The notes under the pieces: model-generated
Seen by the model: only the letters and a program-made list of their open reading frames with translations
What the model was told of the DNA's origin: nothing
The model's database searches: none
Source of the DNA: Oscillospiraceae bacterium
GTDB taxonomy: Bacteria > Bacillota > Clostridia > Oscillospirales > CAG-272
Length of the DNA stretch: 59,140 nt
Reading direction: 5' to 3'
Assembly: GCA_015064845.1 (NCBI GenBank)
Contig: SVRL01000009.1
Span: 1-59,140, forward strand
In this document: piece by piece, positions 42,688 through 52,317 of the stretch
Numbering within the stretch: the stretch's first letter is position 1
How the letters are laid out: the number at the start of each line of letters is the position of its first letter
Position numbers and translations under genes: made by a program

Positions 42688-43680
42688 ATGAAAAAAATTT
42701 TGGCTTTGTTGCTTGCGGCAGTTATGGTGTTTGCGCTCGTTGCTTGCAACAATAACAACGATGACACCGAAAATGAAGACGTTACCGTCCGTGTGATGGC
42801 ACTGAAAGGCCCTACCGGAATGGGCATGGTTCAGTTGATGGAAAACGATAAAAACGGAACCGCAAAAAATGATTACGATATCAAATTGGCGGCTGCGCCC
42901 GCAGAAGTTACTGCGGCAGTTATCGCAGGCACCGTGGACATTGCGGCAGTGCCCGTCAATCTTGCGGCAGTACTTTTCAATAAACCCGACGTAGATATCA
43001 GCTTTGCGGCTGTCAATACACTTGGCGTTCTCTATCTGATGGAAAACGGAAATACGATCAGCAGTCTTGACGACATCAAGGGTAAGAAGATTTACGCAAC
43101 GGGACAGGGTGCAACTCCCCAGTATATTCTCGAAGCACTTTTGAAGAGAAACAATATCGATCCCGAAACGGATGTTGAAATCGAATATATTGCTGAACAC
43201 GCAGAGCTTGCAACCAAGCTTGCAACCAACGATGCCGCAATCGGTCTTCTTCCTGAACCGCAGGTAACCGTTGCTCTGACAACTGCGAAAAAGAACGACA
43301 ATAACGATTTGCGCATTGCGCTGAACATCACGGAAGAATGGGCGAAGCTCGGTAAAGGCGAACTCGTTCAGGGTTGCATCATCGTTTCCGACAAATTCAA
43401 GGAAGAACATCCCGAACAGCTTGCAAAGTTTATGGAAGAATATAAGGCTTCTACCGTTTACGTTGTGGAAAATCCCAAGGATGCTTCCGTTCTGATTGCT
43501 GAGCACGGCATCATTCCCCAGGCTCCTTTGGCGGAAAAAGCAATTCCGAACTGCAATATTTGCTGCATTGACGGAGAAACGGGCATTTCGTATATGAAGA
43601 ACATTTTGGAAGTTCTTTATGCGGCAAATCCTTCTTCTGTCGGCGGAAAGCTTCCCACGGATGAATTTTATGGTAAATAA
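42688..43680 (+). CDS. ABC-transporter substrate-binding lipoprotein (SsuA/NMT1-like)
   Basis: 330 residues. The lipoprotein signal is MKKILALLLAAVMVFALVAC with lipidated Cys20, followed by an Asn/Asp-rich linker. The mature part has the SsuA/TauA/NMT1 fold: VRVMALKGPTGMGMVQLM, AGTVDIAAVPVNLAAVLF, SLDDIKGKKIYATGQGATPQYILEALL, AAIGLLPEPQVTVAL. It would capture a small organic anion or cofactor precursor (sulfonate-, nitrate- or pyrimidine-like) at the outer membrane face; the ligand cannot be read. The gene overlaps the permease gene. Confidence 0.88.
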   Translation: MKKILALLLAAVMVFALVACNNNNDDTENEDVTVRVMALKGPTGMGMVQLMENDKNGTAKNDYDIKLAAAPAEVTAAVIAGTVDIAAVPVNLAAVLFNKPDVDISFAAVNTLGVLYLMENGNTISSLDDIKGKKIYATGQGATPQYILEALLKRNNIDPETDVEIEYIAEHAELATKLATNDAAIGLLPEPQVTVALTTAKKNDNNDLRIALNITEEWAKLGKGELVQGCIIVSDKFKEEHPEQLAKFMEEYKASTVYVVENPKDASVLIAEHGIIPQAPLAEKAIPNCNICCIDGETGISYMKNILEVLYAANPSSVGGKLPTDEFYGK

Positions 43681-44452
43681 CACCTGGAAAAAGCTTGCTC
43701 GCGCGGTTCTTTGCTTTGCGTTCTGGCTTTTGGTGTGGCAGATTTTTTCAATGGTGTTGGCGCGTCCCACGGTGTTGCCAACACCGTTTGCCGTTTTGCA
43801 AAAGCTTGGGGAACTGATGGGCACAAAAGCGTTTTATATGGATTGTTTGTATTCTTTGCTGCGTATTTTCGCGGGATTGATGCTCGGTATTTTGTCGGGA
43901 GTTCTCATCGCTTCTCTTTGCGCGGCGTTCGGACTTTTTGACGGTATTTTTTCCCCCGCGGTTTCCGTTATCAAAGCTACGCCGATTGCTTCTATCATCA
44001 TTTTGATGCTTTTTATTCTGGAAAAAAGTTACGTTCCGATGGTTGCCGCTATGCTGATGTCTGTTCCGATTGTTTTTTCAAACGTCAGAAAAGGCATTTC
44101 TTCCGTTCCCGCGGAGCAAAAAGAAGTTGCGGACGTATATAATTTCGGTTTTGGAAAACGGTTAAAATATTGTATAATACCATCCGTATTGCCGTATTTT
44201 TCGGCGGCTTGCCGTTCTTCTCTCGGTCTTGCGTGGAAGGCAGGAATTGCGGCGGAGGTTATTTGTACGCCGAAATATTCTATCGGTCTCAATCTGAACG
44301 ATGCAAAGATCTACCTGGAATCCGAAGCGCTTTACGCATGGACGATCGTTGTGGTAATTATGAGTGTTTTGATTGAAAAAGGCGTAATCTTTATTCTGGA
44401 CCGTTTGGTCAGAAAAGGAGGATTGGCAAATGTTAAAACTCTCGAAGATTAA
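43661..44452 (+). CDS. ABC-transporter permease (SsuC/TauC type)
   Basis: 263 residues, start ATG 43661 or 43670, both overlapping the upstream stop. About six membrane segments. The inner-membrane permease EAA loop is SSVPAEQKEVADVYNFGFGKRLKYCIIPSVLPYF, and SLGLAWKAGIAAEVIC is typical of the SsuC family. Together with the lipoprotein and the ATPase it forms an importer. Confidence 0.88.
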   Translation: MNFMVNNTWKKLARAVLCFAFWLLVWQIFSMVLARPTVLPTPFAVLQKLGELMGTKAFYMDCLYSLLRIFAGLMLGILSGVLIASLCAAFGLFDGIFSPAVSVIKATPIASIIILMLFILEKSYVPMVAAMLMSVPIVFSNVRKGISSVPAEQKEVADVYNFGFGKRLKYCIIPSVLPYFSAACRSSLGLAWKAGIAAEVICTPKYSIGLNLNDAKIYLESEALYAWTIVVVIMSVLIEKGVIFILDRLVRKGGLANVKTLED

Positions 44453-45056
44453 GAAAAAATTCGGGGAGAAGCAGGTGCTTTCCGAAGTTTCTCTTTCAGT
44501 GCAGAAGGGAGATTGCGCCATGATTTTCGGTATGTCGGGTTGCGGGAAGACCACGCTTTTACGTATTGCCGCCGGCTTGGAAAAACAGGATGGAGGCATG
44601 GTTGAAAAAGAGGGGAAGACTGCGTTTGTTTTTGCGGAAGCCAGACTTTTTCCGACTGCGACGGCATTGGAAAACATAACCATGGTTATGCGCGAGGACA
44701 AAAAAACGGCGAAGAAAAAAGCGATTGAAATTTTGCGCGCTTTCGGTTTGGAGAATGCGGCGGCGCTTTATCCGAGTGAACTTTCCACGGGAATGGCGGC
44801 AAGAGTTTCTTTGGCGCGCGCCGTTGCGTACGATGCGGACGTTTATCTGATGGACGAACCTTTCAAAAGTCTGGATGGCGAAATCAAGCAGTCGGTTGCG
44901 GGTTTTCTTCGCGAATTTTTTACAGATAAAACGGTTCTTATGATCAGCCATGATCAATCGGAAGCGAAATTGATGAATGCTTCGGTTTATTGGATGACGG
45001 ACGGAAACGTTCAAAGAAAATCGGATGGCTTTTTTGAATCATTTCCCGTGAAATGA
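44430..45056 (+). CDS. ABC-transporter ATPase (SsuB/TauB type)
   Basis: 208 residues, overlapping the permease gene by 23 bases. Walker A is FGMSGCGKTTLLRIAAGL. The Q-loop region reads FVFAEARLFPTATALENI, with E where Q is usual. The signature is LSTGMAARVSLARA (LSTGM instead of LSGGQ), Walker B is VYLMDEPFKSLD and the switch His is in MISHDQSEA. It is short for the family. It powers the importer and is followed by a terminator at 45074-45101. Confidence 0.9.
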   Translation: MLKLSKIKKKFGEKQVLSEVSLSVQKGDCAMIFGMSGCGKTTLLRIAAGLEKQDGGMVEKEGKTAFVFAEARLFPTATALENITMVMREDKKTAKKKAIEILRAFGLENAAALYPSELSTGMAARVSLARAVAYDADVYLMDEPFKSLDGEIKQSVAGFLREFFTDKTVLMISHDQSEAKLMNASVYWMTDGNVQRKSDGFFESFPVK

Positions 45057-45073
45057 AAAAAACGGAAAATTGG

Positions 45074-45101
45074 ACGGAATGCTTTGGGTATTCCGTTTTT
45101 T
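45074..45101 (+). terminator. Intrinsic terminator after the ABC importer
   Basis: Stem ACGGAAT (45074-45080) / ATTCCGT (45090-45096), followed by a T run to 45101. Confidence 0.8.
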
Positions 45102-45176
45102 CGTTTTAAAAGAAACGTATGTGTTGTGATTTTCAACAAAAAAATCGCGTTGTGTGCTGAAAATATTGAATAAACC

Positions 45177-45283
45177 TTGCTTTTTTTATAAGATTCATAT
45201 ATAATTATTTTAGTCTATCTATGCCGTACGGAAAATGATGCCGTCGGCATTGTCCGACTTCTTTTTCACGGCATTCCCGTGAA
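45177..45283 (+). promoter_or_regulatory. Promoter and structured leader of the glg operon
   Basis: TTGCTT (45177-45182), 17-bp spacer, TATAAT (45200-45205). The ~125-nt leader can form ATGCC/GGCAT (45238-45250) or the mutually exclusive GTCGG/CCGAC (45243-45258), then a 7-bp hairpin TTCACGG/CCGTGAA (45265-45283, loop CATTC). No uridine run follows, so control by translation or by a bound protein is likelier than classic attenuation. No gene lies in 45057-45337. Confidence 0.55.
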
Positions 45284-45337
45284 TGGAAAAGCGAAAGGAT
45301 GAATATGTTACAATAAAACGAAAGGCAGGTAATTCTT

Positions 45338-46540
45338 ATGTTCCAAAAAAAAGAATGTATCGCAATGCTTCTTGCGGGCGGTCAGGGAAGCCGACTTTAT
45401 ACGCTGACGGAAAAAACAGCGAAGCCGGCTGTTCCTTTCGGAGGAAAATACCGTATTATCGACTTCCCGATGTCGAACTGCGTGAATTCCGGCATTGATA
45501 CGGTCGGTGTTCTGACACAGTATCAGCCTCTTGTTCTGAACGAATATATCGGTAACGGCGAGCCTTGGGATCTTGACCGTACGCGCGGAGGCGTAACGGT
45601 TCTTTCTCCTTACGAGGCAAAGGGCGGTAAGGACTGGTATCGCGGTACGGCCAATGCAATCTACCAGAATCTTACTTTCATTGAACGCTACGATCCCGAA
45701 TATACGTTGATTTTGTCCGGTGACCATATCTATAAAATGGACTACAGCAAAATGCTTGATGAACACAAGAAAAACGGCGCGGATTGTACCATTGCCGTTC
45801 TTGAAGTTCCGATGGAGGAAGCGAGCCGTTTCGGTATTCTCAATACGGATGAAAATAATAAGATCGTTGAATTCGAAGAAAAACCGAAGTACCCGAAGAG
45901 CAATAAAGCTTCTATGGGTATTTACATATTCACAACAAAAGTTCTGAAAAAATATCTGATTGAAGACGAGGCAAATCCGGAATCATCCAATGACTTCGGA
46001 AAGAATATCATTCCGACCATGTTTGCGGATGGCTGCCCGATGTATACTTATGCATTCCAGGGTTACTGGAAAGATGTTGGTACGCTGACAAGCCTTTGGG
46101 AAGCGAATATGGATCTTCTCGGAAATCCTCCCGCTTTTGACCTTTATGACCGTAATTTCCGTATTTTCTACCGTCATGAAGCATATCCGCCGCACAGAAT
46201 CGGCAAAGGTGCCTCGATTAAAAATTCCATGATTACCGAAGGTTGTGTGATCGATGGAACGGTTGAAAACTCCGTTTTGGCAAACGGTGTTATTGTGGAA
46301 AAAGGCGCGGTTGTCAAGGATTGCGTGATTATGAGCGATGTTCGTATTTGCGCGGGCGCAAAGCTGGAATATGCGATTATTGACAGCAATACCGTGATCG
46401 GTACAAACAGTGTGATCGGCGAAAGCAAGGATAAGCAGAAATTGCTTCTTGTCGGAGCGGAACTTACGTTCCCCGCAGACAGCAAGATCGATGGCGGTCT
46501 TATGATTGATTCCGCAAACATCAAAGACTATATTGCTTGA
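45338..46540 (+). CDS. glgC: Glucose-1-phosphate adenylyltransferase, catalytic subunit
   Basis: 400 residues. [34 protein letters not shown] gives the pyrophosphorylase motif and allosteric-site residues. Later come [22 protein letters not shown] (catalytic Asp), EFEEKP and a left-handed beta-helix domain ([19 protein letters not shown]). It makes ADP-glucose from glucose-1-phosphate and ATP, the first committed step of glycogen synthesis. AGGCAGG lies before the ATG. It is followed by glgD after 13 bases, forming the GlgC-GlgD pair typical of Bacillota. Confidence 0.95.
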   Translation: MFQKKECIAMLLAGGQGSRLYTLTEKTAKPAVPFGGKYRIIDFPMSNCVNSGIDTVGVLTQYQPLVLNEYIGNGEPWDLDRTRGGVTVLSPYEAKGGKDWYRGTANAIYQNLTFIERYDPEYTLILSGDHIYKMDYSKMLDEHKKNGADCTIAVLEVPMEEASRFGILNTDENNKIVEFEEKPKYPKSNKASMGIYIFTTKVLKKYLIEDEANPESSNDFGKNIIPTMFADGCPMYTYAFQGYWKDVGTLTSLWEANMDLLGNPPAFDLYDRNFRIFYRHEAYPPHRIGKGASIKNSMITEGCVIDGTVENSVLANGVIVEKGAVVKDCVIMSDVRICAGAKLEYAIIDSNTVIGTNSVIGESKDKQKLLLVGAELTFPADSKIDGGLMIDSANIKDYIA

Positions 46541-46553
46541 GGAGGTAATGGAA

Positions 46554-47687
46554 ATGTCAGTAACAGGTATTATTTTTTCGAATCTGCACGATAATGAAAT
46601 TTCGGAACTTACCAGAGTCCGTACCCTTGCATCCGTTCCTTTCGGATGTCGCTACCGTCTGATCGACTTCCCGCTTTCCAACATGGTAAACTCCAATATC
46701 AGCAATATCAACGTTATCACGCAGTATAATTACCATTCTTTGATGGATCACATCGGAAGCGGTAAGGACTGGGATCTCGCGCGCCGTTCGGGCGGTATTA
46801 AGATTCTCCCTCCCTACATCAATTCCGATGCCAGCATGAGAACCAATCTTTCAAACACCAGATTGGAAGCGCTCAAGAGCGTAGGTTATTCCATTGCGCA
46901 GATGACTTCCGATTATGTGGTTATGGCGGATTGCAACGTGATCTGCAATATTGATTTCAATGATGTGCTCAATGACCACATTGCAAACGGTGCCGACGTT
47001 ACCATTGCGGTTAAGCGTATGAATCTTGATCGCGCAATGGCGAAGGCAAATACGCTTGTTTTCTCCAGCAAAGAGGGAAGAATCACAGACCTTCTCCCGA
47101 ATCCTACCAACTACGAAGGTTATGCTGACGTCAGCCTGAATATCATTGTTTTGAATCGTAAGTATTTGCAGGAATTCGTTCTTGATTCTATTGCGCATGG
47201 TTATAGCAGCATTACGCGCGACGTATTCCTTAAGAGTTTGTATGCGAGAAACTTCCGTATTTACAGATACGAAGGTTATTTCGCTTGTATTTCTTCCTTT
47301 GACGATTACTTTACTTGCAATATGCAATTGATTAAGAACGAAGAGTTGTTTAACTCCTTCTTCGGCGTAGAGGAAAGACCGATCTTCACAAAGGTTCGCA
47401 ATTCCGCACCGACATATTACAGTGAAGATTCCAAAGTGGAAAATTCTCTGATTGCCGACGGATGTGTCATTGAAGGAACGGTGGAAAACAGTATTCTGTT
47501 CCGCGGCGTCAAGGTCGGAAAAGGCGCTGTAGTCAAAAACAGCATTCTCTTCCAGGATACCATTATTTCCGAGGCTTCTTCCGTTGCCTATACAGTCTGC
47601 GATAAGAACGTTGTGATTCGGAATAACGTCAATATTTCCGGTCATACAACCTTGCCGCTTTATATTGATAGGGGAAGAATGGTTTGA
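46554..47687 (+). CDS. glgD: Glucose-1-phosphate adenylyltransferase regulatory subunit GlgD
   Basis: 377 residues from ATG 46554 (GAGGAGG 7 bases upstream). It has the same fold as GlgC, but the N-terminal nucleotide loop GGxGxRL is replaced by IIFSNLHDNEISELTRVRTLASVPFGCRYRLIDFPLSN, so it lacks catalysis. The C-terminal beta-helix (NSLIADGCVIEGTVENSILF) remains. In Bacillota, GlgD forms a hetero-oligomer with GlgC and raises its activity. A two-hairpin RNA structure separates it from glgA. Confidence 0.92.
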   Translation: MSVTGIIFSNLHDNEISELTRVRTLASVPFGCRYRLIDFPLSNMVNSNISNINVITQYNYHSLMDHIGSGKDWDLARRSGGIKILPPYINSDASMRTNLSNTRLEALKSVGYSIAQMTSDYVVMADCNVICNIDFNDVLNDHIANGADVTIAVKRMNLDRAMAKANTLVFSSKEGRITDLLPNPTNYEGYADVSLNIIVLNRKYLQEFVLDSIAHGYSSITRDVFLKSLYARNFRIYRYEGYFACISSFDDYFTCNMQLIKNEELFNSFFGVEERPIFTKVRNSAPTYYSEDSKVENSLIADGCVIEGTVENSILFRGVKVGKGAVVKNSILFQDTIISEASSVAYTVCDKNVVIRNNVNISGHTTLPLYIDRGRMV

Positions 47688-47707
47688 TCTGTAAGCCGTT
47701 TCGGCAT

Positions 47708-47799
47708 ATATCGTATGTGAGTGTTTTTCACTCACATACGATATGGAAGTAAGAGGTAAGGGGGAATGTAAAATTCATTGACTTTTACTTCTTGCTTCC
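47708..47799 (+). promoter_or_regulatory. Two abutting strong RNA hairpins between glgD and glgA
   Basis: Hairpin 1: perfect 16-bp stem (arms 47708-47723 and 47729-47744, TATGTGAGTG core) with loop TTTTT. Hairpin 2 starts at the next base: GGAAGTAAGAGGTAA (47745-47759) pairs fully with TTACTTCTTGCTTCC (47785-47799), counting two G-U pairs, around a 25-nt loop. Neither is followed by a uridine run, so this is not an ordinary terminator. It may set the relative levels of glgCD and glgAP mRNA or bind a protein. Confidence 0.7.
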
Positions 47800-47873
47800 A
47801 GAATAAAAAGAATATACAAAATCGGCGTTTTATCATTTTTTTGAATCAAATCAGAAAGGATAGGTCATTATAT

Positions 47874-49325
47874 ATGAATATGAAAAAAATATTGTATGCG
47901 GGCAGTGAGGTTATGCCCTTTGCGGCAACAGGCGGATTGGGAGACGTTCTTGGTTCTCTTCCCGCGGCTGTAAAACAAAAAAATCCCGAATGTGACGTTC
48001 GTGTGGTTATGCCGTATTACGGTCAGATCAAGCCGGAATGGCGAAAAAAGATGACTTATGTGAAGCACATGATGGTTCCGCTTGCTTGGCGTAAGCTTTA
48101 TTGCGGTATTTATTCTTTGGAAAAAGACGGTGTAACCTTCTATTTTCTTGATAACGAATATTATTTCAGAAGAAGCAGTCTTTACGGTTGCTTTGATGAT
48201 GCGGAAAGATTCGCTTTCTTCTCCGTTGCGGTTTTGGAACTGATGAGCGCGGTTGATTTCTATCCCGATGTTTTCCATGCAAACGATTGGCAGACAGCTC
48301 TCGCGGTAATCAAACTCAAAAGAAGCTATACGCTGATTCCCGAATATTTCCGCATTCGCGCCGTATATACCATTCATAACATCGAATATCAGGGTGTATA
48401 CGAAATGGGACTTCTCGAAGACGTTTTCGATCTTGCCGGTTCCGATAATATGATCGTGGAATATGACGGTGCCTTGAATCTGACAAAAGGCGCGGTTGTT
48501 TGTGCGGATTACGTAACCACGGTAAGCCCGAATTACTCGAAAGAAATTCAGACGGAGGCATACGGTTGCGGTTTACAGAATATTCTTCGCCAGAATAAAG
48601 CCAAAATCGGCGGCATTGTCAACGGTATAGATTTGACTTACTACAATCCCGAAAACGATCCGGATCTTCCTTTTGCATATGACGCAGAGGATCTGACGGG
48701 TAAACAGAAAAACAAAGAAGCTATGCAGAAAAAATTCGGTCTGGACGTGGATCCCGATATTCCCGTCATCGCAATGATTTCCAGAATGGCTTCACACAAA
48801 GGCTTCGATCTTGTTCTTTCCGTATTCAACGAACTGATGAAGAGCGAAGTTCAGTTCATCTTGCTCGGAACGGGAGATAAGGCTTACGAAGATTTCTTTA
48901 AAAACATTGCAAAGCGTTATCCCGGCAGAGCTTCCATTAACCTTACATATGACCGCGCTCTTTCCAAATTGATTTATGCAGGTGCGGATATCTTCCTCAT
49001 GCCTTCCAAGAGCGAGGCTTGCGGACTTTCTCAAATGATCGCTTCCCGATACGGCACCGTGCCGATCGTGCGTGAAACGGGCGGTCTTTACGATACCATT
49101 AAACCTTACGGTTTTGATGGAAGCGGTAACGGATTTACGTTTACCGCATATAATGCTCATGACATGCTCCATGTTATCCGCGAGGCAGAATTGCTTTATG
49201 AAGATACGGATAAGTGGACGGAGCTTGTTCAAAAAGTTATGAAGGTGGACTTCTCTTGGAATGCTTCCGCCGCAGAATATATTTCTTGCTACGAAAACCT
49301 GTTGAATTTCAAAGGCAGAAGATAA
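47874..49325 (+). CDS. glgA: Glycogen synthase (ADP-glucose, GT5)
   Basis: 483 residues from ATG 47874 (a second ATG follows 6 bases later; AGAAAGGATAGG upstream). The GT5 N-terminus is YAGSEVMPFAATGGLGDVLGSLP; the usual Lys of the KxGG motif is Ala here. Further landmarks are FHANDWQTAL, YTIHNIEYQG, TTVSPNYSKEI, GIVNGIDLTYYNP and the C-terminal MPSKSEACGLSQMIASRYGTVPIVRETGGLYDTI with the catalytic E region. It extends alpha-1,4-glucan from ADP-glucose. Confidence 0.95.
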   Translation: MNMKKILYAGSEVMPFAATGGLGDVLGSLPAAVKQKNPECDVRVVMPYYGQIKPEWRKKMTYVKHMMVPLAWRKLYCGIYSLEKDGVTFYFLDNEYYFRRSSLYGCFDDAERFAFFSVAVLELMSAVDFYPDVFHANDWQTALAVIKLKRSYTLIPEYFRIRAVYTIHNIEYQGVYEMGLLEDVFDLAGSDNMIVEYDGALNLTKGAVVCADYVTTVSPNYSKEIQTEAYGCGLQNILRQNKAKIGGIVNGIDLTYYNPENDPDLPFAYDAEDLTGKQKNKEAMQKKFGLDVDPDIPVIAMISRMASHKGFDLVLSVFNELMKSEVQFILLGTGDKAYEDFFKNIAKRYPGRASINLTYDRALSKLIYAGADIFLMPSKSEACGLSQMIASRYGTVPIVRETGGLYDTIKPYGFDGSGNGFTFTAYNAHDMLHVIREAELLYEDTDKWTELVQKVMKVDFSWNASAAEYISCYENLLNFKGRR

Positions 49326-49735
49326 GCGGGCAACGCCCGCAGGAGATTGCTTGCCTATCCGATCTTTTTTCGTATCGAAACGCAGCGAAACGGCAAGGTC
49401 GAAGGCAGAGCAATCTTCGATGGCTGAAAAAAACGGGCAACGCCCGCAGGAGATTGCTTGCCTATCCGATCTTTTTTCGTATCGAAACGCAGCGAAACGG
49501 CAAGGTTGAAGACAGAGCAATCTTCAATGGCTGAAAAAAGCGGGCAATGCCCGCAGGAGATTGCTTGCCTATCCGATCTTTTTTCGTATCGAAACGCAGC
49601 GAAACGGCAAGGTTGAAGGCAGAGCAATCTTCGATGGCTGAAAAAAGCGGGCAATGCCCGCAGAAGGTTGCTTACCTGTCAATTTTTTGTTTCATGATAC
49701 GAAAGAAAGATTGGCGGGAAGCAATTTTCCATGAA
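49326..49735. repeat. Tandem 107-bp intergenic repeat, three full copies and a partial fourth
   Basis: Copies start at 49326, 49433, 49540 and 49647, exactly 107 bp apart. Each copy opens with GCGGGC-AAC/AAT-GCCCGC, a 6-bp-stem hairpin, and contains GATTGCTTGCC near the start and GGCAAGG...AGAGCAATC near the end, so most of the unit can fold back on itself. The fourth copy decays after about 40 bases. Covarying changes (AAC to AAT in the loop) leave the hairpin intact. It lies between glgA and glgP; translated frames across it are repetitive and have no start signals. Confidence 0.9.
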
Positions 49736-49787
49736 AAACAGGCAGTGTAGCGGCGCATACACTTTTACTCAGAAGGAGATCAAAACA

Positions 49788-52232
49788 ATGGATCAGTTTA
49801 ATGTAAACGGAAATTATACAGAGCAGGATATCAAGGAAATTCTGGAAAGTAAAATTTCCAGATACTTCGGTGTTCGTCCCGAAGAAGCAACCAAAACACA
49901 GGTTTATAAAGCAGTCATTCTTACGGTTAAGGATATGCTGACGGAAAAACGTTCCGCATACCGCCGTCTCGTTAAAAGAGACAAAGCAAAACGTGTTTAT
50001 TATATGTGCATGGAATTTTTGATCGGTCCCTCCCTCAAAAACAATCTGCGCAATCTCGGCATTGAGGAAGCTTACGCAAAAGCAGTGAAAGCGCTCGGCT
50101 GTGATATCGACGAGCTTTACGAAGCGGAACCCAATCCCGGTCTCGGAAACGGCGGTCTCGGCAGACTTGCGGCTTGCTTTATGGACTCTCTTACAACCCT
50201 TGATTATCCTGCGACGGGATTTTCCCTGTGCTATGAATACGGTCTTTTCAAACAGAAGATTATAGAAGGAAACCAGGTTGAGTTGCCCGACATCTGGATG
50301 CCCGGTTCGGAAGGTTGGCTTGTTCCCAGAACAGACAAAACGTTTTCCGTTCGTTTCGGCGGAAGAGTTTGCGAGGAATGGGAAAACGGAAGACTGAACA
50401 TCAACCACGTAGATTATGATGAAGTGCAGGCAGTTCCCTATGATATTATGATTTCCGGTTACGACAATACCGCTGTCAACAACCTTCGCCTTTGGAAGGC
50501 GCAGGATATTCAAAACTTCAATATGAAGCTCTTTACGCAAGGTCAGTATATGCAGGCTGTTGAGCACAACACCAACGCGGAAGCGCTGACGAAGATTCTT
50601 TATCCCTCCGATGACCACATGGAAGGAAAAATTCTCCGACTCAGCCAGCAGTATTTCCTTGTATCCGCTTCCTTGCAGAATATTATTGCAGACCATCTTG
50701 GCCAATACGGCACCCTTGCGAATTTCAGTGAAAAGAACTGCATCCATATCAATGATACGCATCCGGCACTCTGCATTCCCGAACTGATGAGAATTTTCAT
50801 GGATACCTATTCTTTCTCTTGGGAAACTGCATGGGAAATGATCACGAAAGTGGTTTCTTACACAAACCATACCGTTATGCCCGAAGCGCTGGAATGCTGG
50901 AACGAAGATATTTTCCGTTTGCGTTTGCCCCGTATTCATAATATTGTTTGCGAGATCAACCGCCGTTTCTGCGCAGACCTTTGGAATCTGTATCCCGGCG
51001 ACTGGGAAAGAATTTCACGTATGTCCATTATCGGAAACGGTCAGGTTCGCATGGCAAATCTCAGCGTTGTCGGTTCCCATACCGTCAACGGCGTTTCTCG
51101 CTTGCATTCTGATATTTTGAAGGCAACCGTATTCCACGATTTTTATAAAACAACCCCCGAAAAATTCACGAACGTAACCAACGGTATTGCACACAGACGT
51201 TGGCTTTGCTATTCCAATAAAGGTCTTGCGAATCTTTTGGATGAAACCATCGGAACAGATTACCGCAAAAATCCCGAAACTCTTGCGGAATTCAAAAATT
51301 ATGCAAACGATGCCGCTGTCAACGATGCGGTTCGCGCAATCAAGCATCAGAATAAAGAAGCGTTTGCGGATTGGTTCTGCGCTCGCACAGGCGAAAAAAT
51401 CGATACCCATTCCGTGTTTGACGTTCAGGTAAAGAGAATTCACGAATATAAACGCCAGCTTCTCAACGTTTTGAAGATCGTTGCTCTTTATGAAAATATC
51501 AAAGCAAATCCGAATGCGGATATCACACCTCAGACTTTCATCTTTGGCGGTAAAGCTGCGGCGGGCTATTATATGGCGAAAGATATTATCCGCTTGATCT
51601 GGAAACTTGGCAAAGAAATCGAAGCAGATCCCATTGCAAGAGAAAAAATCCGTGTTATCTTCCTTGAAGATTATAATGTAAGCACGGCGGAAATTCTGAT
51701 GCCCGCAACCGATATTTCCGAACAGATCTCTCTTGCAGGTAAAGAAGCCAGCGGAACGGGCTGTATGAAGTTTATGATCAACGGCGCGATGACGGTAGGT
51801 ACGCTTGACGGGGCGAACGTTGAAATGGCGGCTGCTGTCGGTAAAGACAACATCTATATTTTCGGTTTGACTGCGAAAGAAGTGGAAGAACTCTGGAGAA
51901 ACGGTTATTCCGCAATCTCTTATTATTCCGCAGACCAGAAGCTCCGCTCAGTCATTGACCGTATTGCAAAAGGATTTGGCGGCGAAAGCTTTACAAATAT
52001 TGCAAATTATTTTATCACGGGACATTACAATGTTGCGGACCCCTATATGTGTCTTGCTGATTTTGAATCTTATTACAGAACGTATCAGACTGCATTGGAG
52101 GACTATAAGAATCGCTCGGCATGGACTTCCAAAGCAATCGTTAATATTGCGGGAGCAGGTTATTTTGCTTCTGACCGTAGTATTCGCGAATATGCGGAAA
52201 ACATTTGGAAAATGAAAAACGTAACGGAATAA
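49788..52232 (+). CDS. glgP: Glycogen/starch phosphorylase (GT35)
   Basis: 814 residues from ATG 49788 (AAGGAGATCAAAACA upstream). Landmarks are YYMCMEFLIGPSLKNNLRNLG, ALGNGGLGRLAACFMDSL-type PNPGLGNGGLGRLAACF, CIHINDTHPALCIPELMRIF, VTNGIAHRRWL and the PLP/phosphate motif GKEASGTGCMKFMINGAMTVGTLDGANVEM, whose Lys binds PLP. It releases glucose-1-phosphate from glycogen, the reverse side of the pathway encoded by glgCDA, so the operon handles storage and use together. Confidence 0.95.
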   Translation: MDQFNVNGNYTEQDIKEILESKISRYFGVRPEEATKTQVYKAVILTVKDMLTEKRSAYRRLVKRDKAKRVYYMCMEFLIGPSLKNNLRNLGIEEAYAKAVKALGCDIDELYEAEPNPGLGNGGLGRLAACFMDSLTTLDYPATGFSLCYEYGLFKQKIIEGNQVELPDIWMPGSEGWLVPRTDKTFSVRFGGRVCEEWENGRLNINHVDYDEVQAVPYDIMISGYDNTAVNNLRLWKAQDIQNFNMKLFTQGQYMQAVEHNTNAEALTKILYPSDDHMEGKILRLSQQYFLVSASLQNIIADHLGQYGTLANFSEKNCIHINDTHPALCIPELMRIFMDTYSFSWETAWEMITKVVSYTNHTVMPEALECWNEDIFRLRLPRIHNIVCEINRRFCADLWNLYPGDWERISRMSIIGNGQVRMANLSVVGSHTVNGVSRLHSDILKATVFHDFYKTTPEKFTNVTNGIAHRRWLCYSNKGLANLLDETIGTDYRKNPETLAEFKNYANDAAVNDAVRAIKHQNKEAFADWFCARTGEKIDTHSVFDVQVKRIHEYKRQLLNVLKIVALYENIKANPNADITPQTFIFGGKAAAGYYMAKDIIRLIWKLGKEIEADPIAREKIRVIFLEDYNVSTAEILMPATDISEQISLAGKEASGTGCMKFMINGAMTVGTLDGANVEMAAAVGKDNIYIFGLTAKEVEELWRNGYSAISYYSADQKLRSVIDRIAKGFGGESFTNIANYFITGHYNVADPYMCLADFESYYRTYQTALEDYKNRSAWTSKAIVNIAGAGYFASDRSIREYAENIWKMKNVTE

Positions 52233-52317
52233 GCGGCATACCGAGATTGGAAAAACGCACCGCTTTACCGCGATAGCTTGGCAAAGCTCTCAAAAACAAG
52301 AAGGAATGGGCATTATT

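Noticed and set aside
49355..49654. Minus-strand frame with repeated CRFAAFRYEKRSDR-type segments
   Set aside because: It is a translation of the 107-bp repeat; repeats of a length not divisible by three shift frame, so it is not a real coding repeat.
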